Shown in pieces: positions 33,422 through 34,084 of a stretch of 34,084 nt of DNA (position 1 is its first letter; every line of letters begins with the position of its first letter). Below the pieces are notes generated by a model that did not search any database, had not been told where the DNA came from, and was given only the letters and a program-made list of their open reading frames with translations. The DNA is taken from NCBI GenBank assembly GCA_030683195.1, contig JAUXQA010000319.1, forward strand, positions 1 through 34,084, in the 5' to 3' direction. The stretch comes from Rhodoferax sp. (GTDB lineage: Bacteria; Pseudomonadota; Gammaproteobacteria; Burkholderiales; Burkholderiaceae_C). Position numbers and translations under genes: made by a program.

Positions 33422-33853
33422 TTGGACATCCAAGAACAGAACAGCGCAGTGGACAACGCGCGCCGAGATACCTTTGGGGACTACCGATTCCACGATCCGG
33501 CCTGGATGGCATGGTGGTTGACTTCCATGTATCTTTTGCCAACTCAGGATCAGATCACCATCGCAGAAAAGGTACTGCTTAGCGTTCATTCGCCTGACTC
33601 AAGAGCGGTTCTCACGGGCTTCATCGAGTATCAAAGGGGTGAGTACACGCCCCCCTTTGAAATAGCGGTCGATCCGGAGCCCGTTGTTGTTGAGCCGAGC
33701 ATCGACCCCGATGACCATAGGCCCATGACCATCCTGACCAGGATCACAACCACGGTTTGGCAAAGATACCCCAAGCTTGTTGTGGGTGCGGGAGTCGTGT
33801 TGGGCTTCTACATGTGGAACGGTCTCAAGAGCATCTTTTCGCTGTTTGGTTGA
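33422..33853 (+). CDS. Small tail-anchored hypothetical protein
   Basis: The 143-residue protein starts with TTG 33422, one base after the AAA+ stop, so it is translationally linked; ATG 33506 would give a shorter form. It has an aromatic N-terminal part (DPAWMAWWLTSMYLLP), a Pro/Glu/Val-rich linker, and one C-terminal helix (LVVGAGVVLGFYMWNGLK). I recognise no family. It may be a partner of the preceding membrane ATPase. Confidence 0.65.
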   Translation: MDIQEQNSAVDNARRDTFGDYRFHDPAWMAWWLTSMYLLPTQDQITIAEKVLLSVHSPDSRAVLTGFIEYQRGEYTPPFEIAVDPEPVVVEPSIDPDDHRPMTILTRITTTVWQRYPKLVVGAGVVLGFYMWNGLKSIFSLFG

Positions 33854-33926
33854 CCCAAGAAACCCCGCTATAGATCTGGCGTAGCGGTGGGAGACTTCAT
33901 CTTATTTCTGGAAAGTGACATGCACG

Positions 33927-33960
33927 CCGAATAAGCATCGAATACCAGAGACTTGCTCGG
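33927..33960. promoter_or_regulatory. 34-bp inverted repeat with a decayed left arm, candidate activator operator (site 4)
   Basis: The right arm CTTGCTCGG (33952-33960) matches 8 of 9 positions of the consensus; the left arm CCGAATAAG (33927-33935) matches six of nine. Length is again 34 bp. It lies 56 bp before the ATG of the trbF-like gene. Confidence 0.45.
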
Positions 33961-34015
33961 ACACATGTAGCCACTCACTATTGAAAATGAACCGAATCAT
34001 TTTGATGGAGTGTCC

Positions 34016-34084
34016 ATGGTGTTCGGAAGAAAAAATAAGGCTGCTCCGCGGCAGCTGGCTGATATGCCTGACGCGCCGGAAGGG
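34016..34084 (+). CDS. Start of a probable TrbF/VirB8-type gene, cut by the window edge
   Basis: ATG 34016 is preceded by GGAG (about 34007). The first 23 codons (starting MVFGRKNKAAP) run to the edge. A basic MxFxR start followed by a Pro-rich stretch is common in TrbF proteins, and trbF is one of the trb genes not yet seen in the operon. The call rests mainly on position. Confidence 0.35.
   Translation, partial: MVFGRKNKAAPRQLADMPDAPEG

Overview
The window looks like part of a conjugative plasmid, or a plasmid-like mobile element, from a proteobacterium. A Burkholderiales-type betaproteobacterium is the best guess from the gene families (Trb-type type IV secretion, class II ribonucleotide reductase, CobS/CobT/DUF3150 set). 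No rRNA, tRNA, insertion sequence, integrase or CRISPR array was seen. Host identity is inference only.

Layout. Positions 1-1780 look like a replication region. An open frame on the minus strand runs off the left edge and reads like the N-terminus of a plasmid initiator (Rep). In front of it are an AT-rich stretch, five direct 17-bp iterons alternating with two DnaA-box-like sites, a perfect iteron palindrome, and a ~151-bp tandem array of about seven to eight units carrying more iterons in inverted pairs (about 28 copies in total). Positions 1787-4594 (minus strand) hold a UvrD/Rep-type helicase and a protein resembling the AcaB/DUF1845 family. Positions 5170-16596 (plus strand) hold a DNA-metabolism module: a small membrane peptide, a CobS-like AAA+ ATPase, hypothetical proteins, SSB, an adenosylcobalamin-dependent ribonucleotide reductase, a DUF3150 protein, a CobT-like VWA protein and a zinc-ribbon/Toprim primase. 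Several units here are preceded by structured leaders with competing hairpins. Positions 16690-18851 look like a control switch: a CI-like repressor faces away from an FlhD-like/FlhC-like activator pair, comparable to SetR/SetCD of SXT and AcaCD of IncC. Positions 18936-34084 carry transfer genes: a MobH/TraI_2-like protein, a TraD-like coupling protein, a hypothetical protein, a DUF4400 membrane protein, then TrbB-C-D-E-J-L (VirB11, B2, B3, B4, B5, B6), a membrane-anchored tandem AAA+ ATPase, a small membrane protein, and the start of a probable TrbF/VirB8 gene.

How the parts may work together. Four 34-bp inverted repeats of the form CCGAGCAAA-N16-TTTGCTCGG lie upstream of the AcaB-like gene, the MobH-like gene, trbB and the trbF-like gene. 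Nothing matching was found elsewhere in the window, so they are good candidates for the operator of the FlhDC-like activator. The regulation and relaxase/coupling genes follow the SXT/IncC plan, while the secretion channel is of Trb/VirB (MPF_T-like) type, which makes a mosaic.

Most unusual points: the MobH-like protein lacks the histidines and HD pair expected at its metal site; the TraD-like protein has a degenerate Walker A motif; a four-TM double-AAA+ ATPase is embedded in the transfer operon; and two unrelated genes share a leader RNA in which a terminator-like hairpin competes with a hairpin over the ribosome-binding site.
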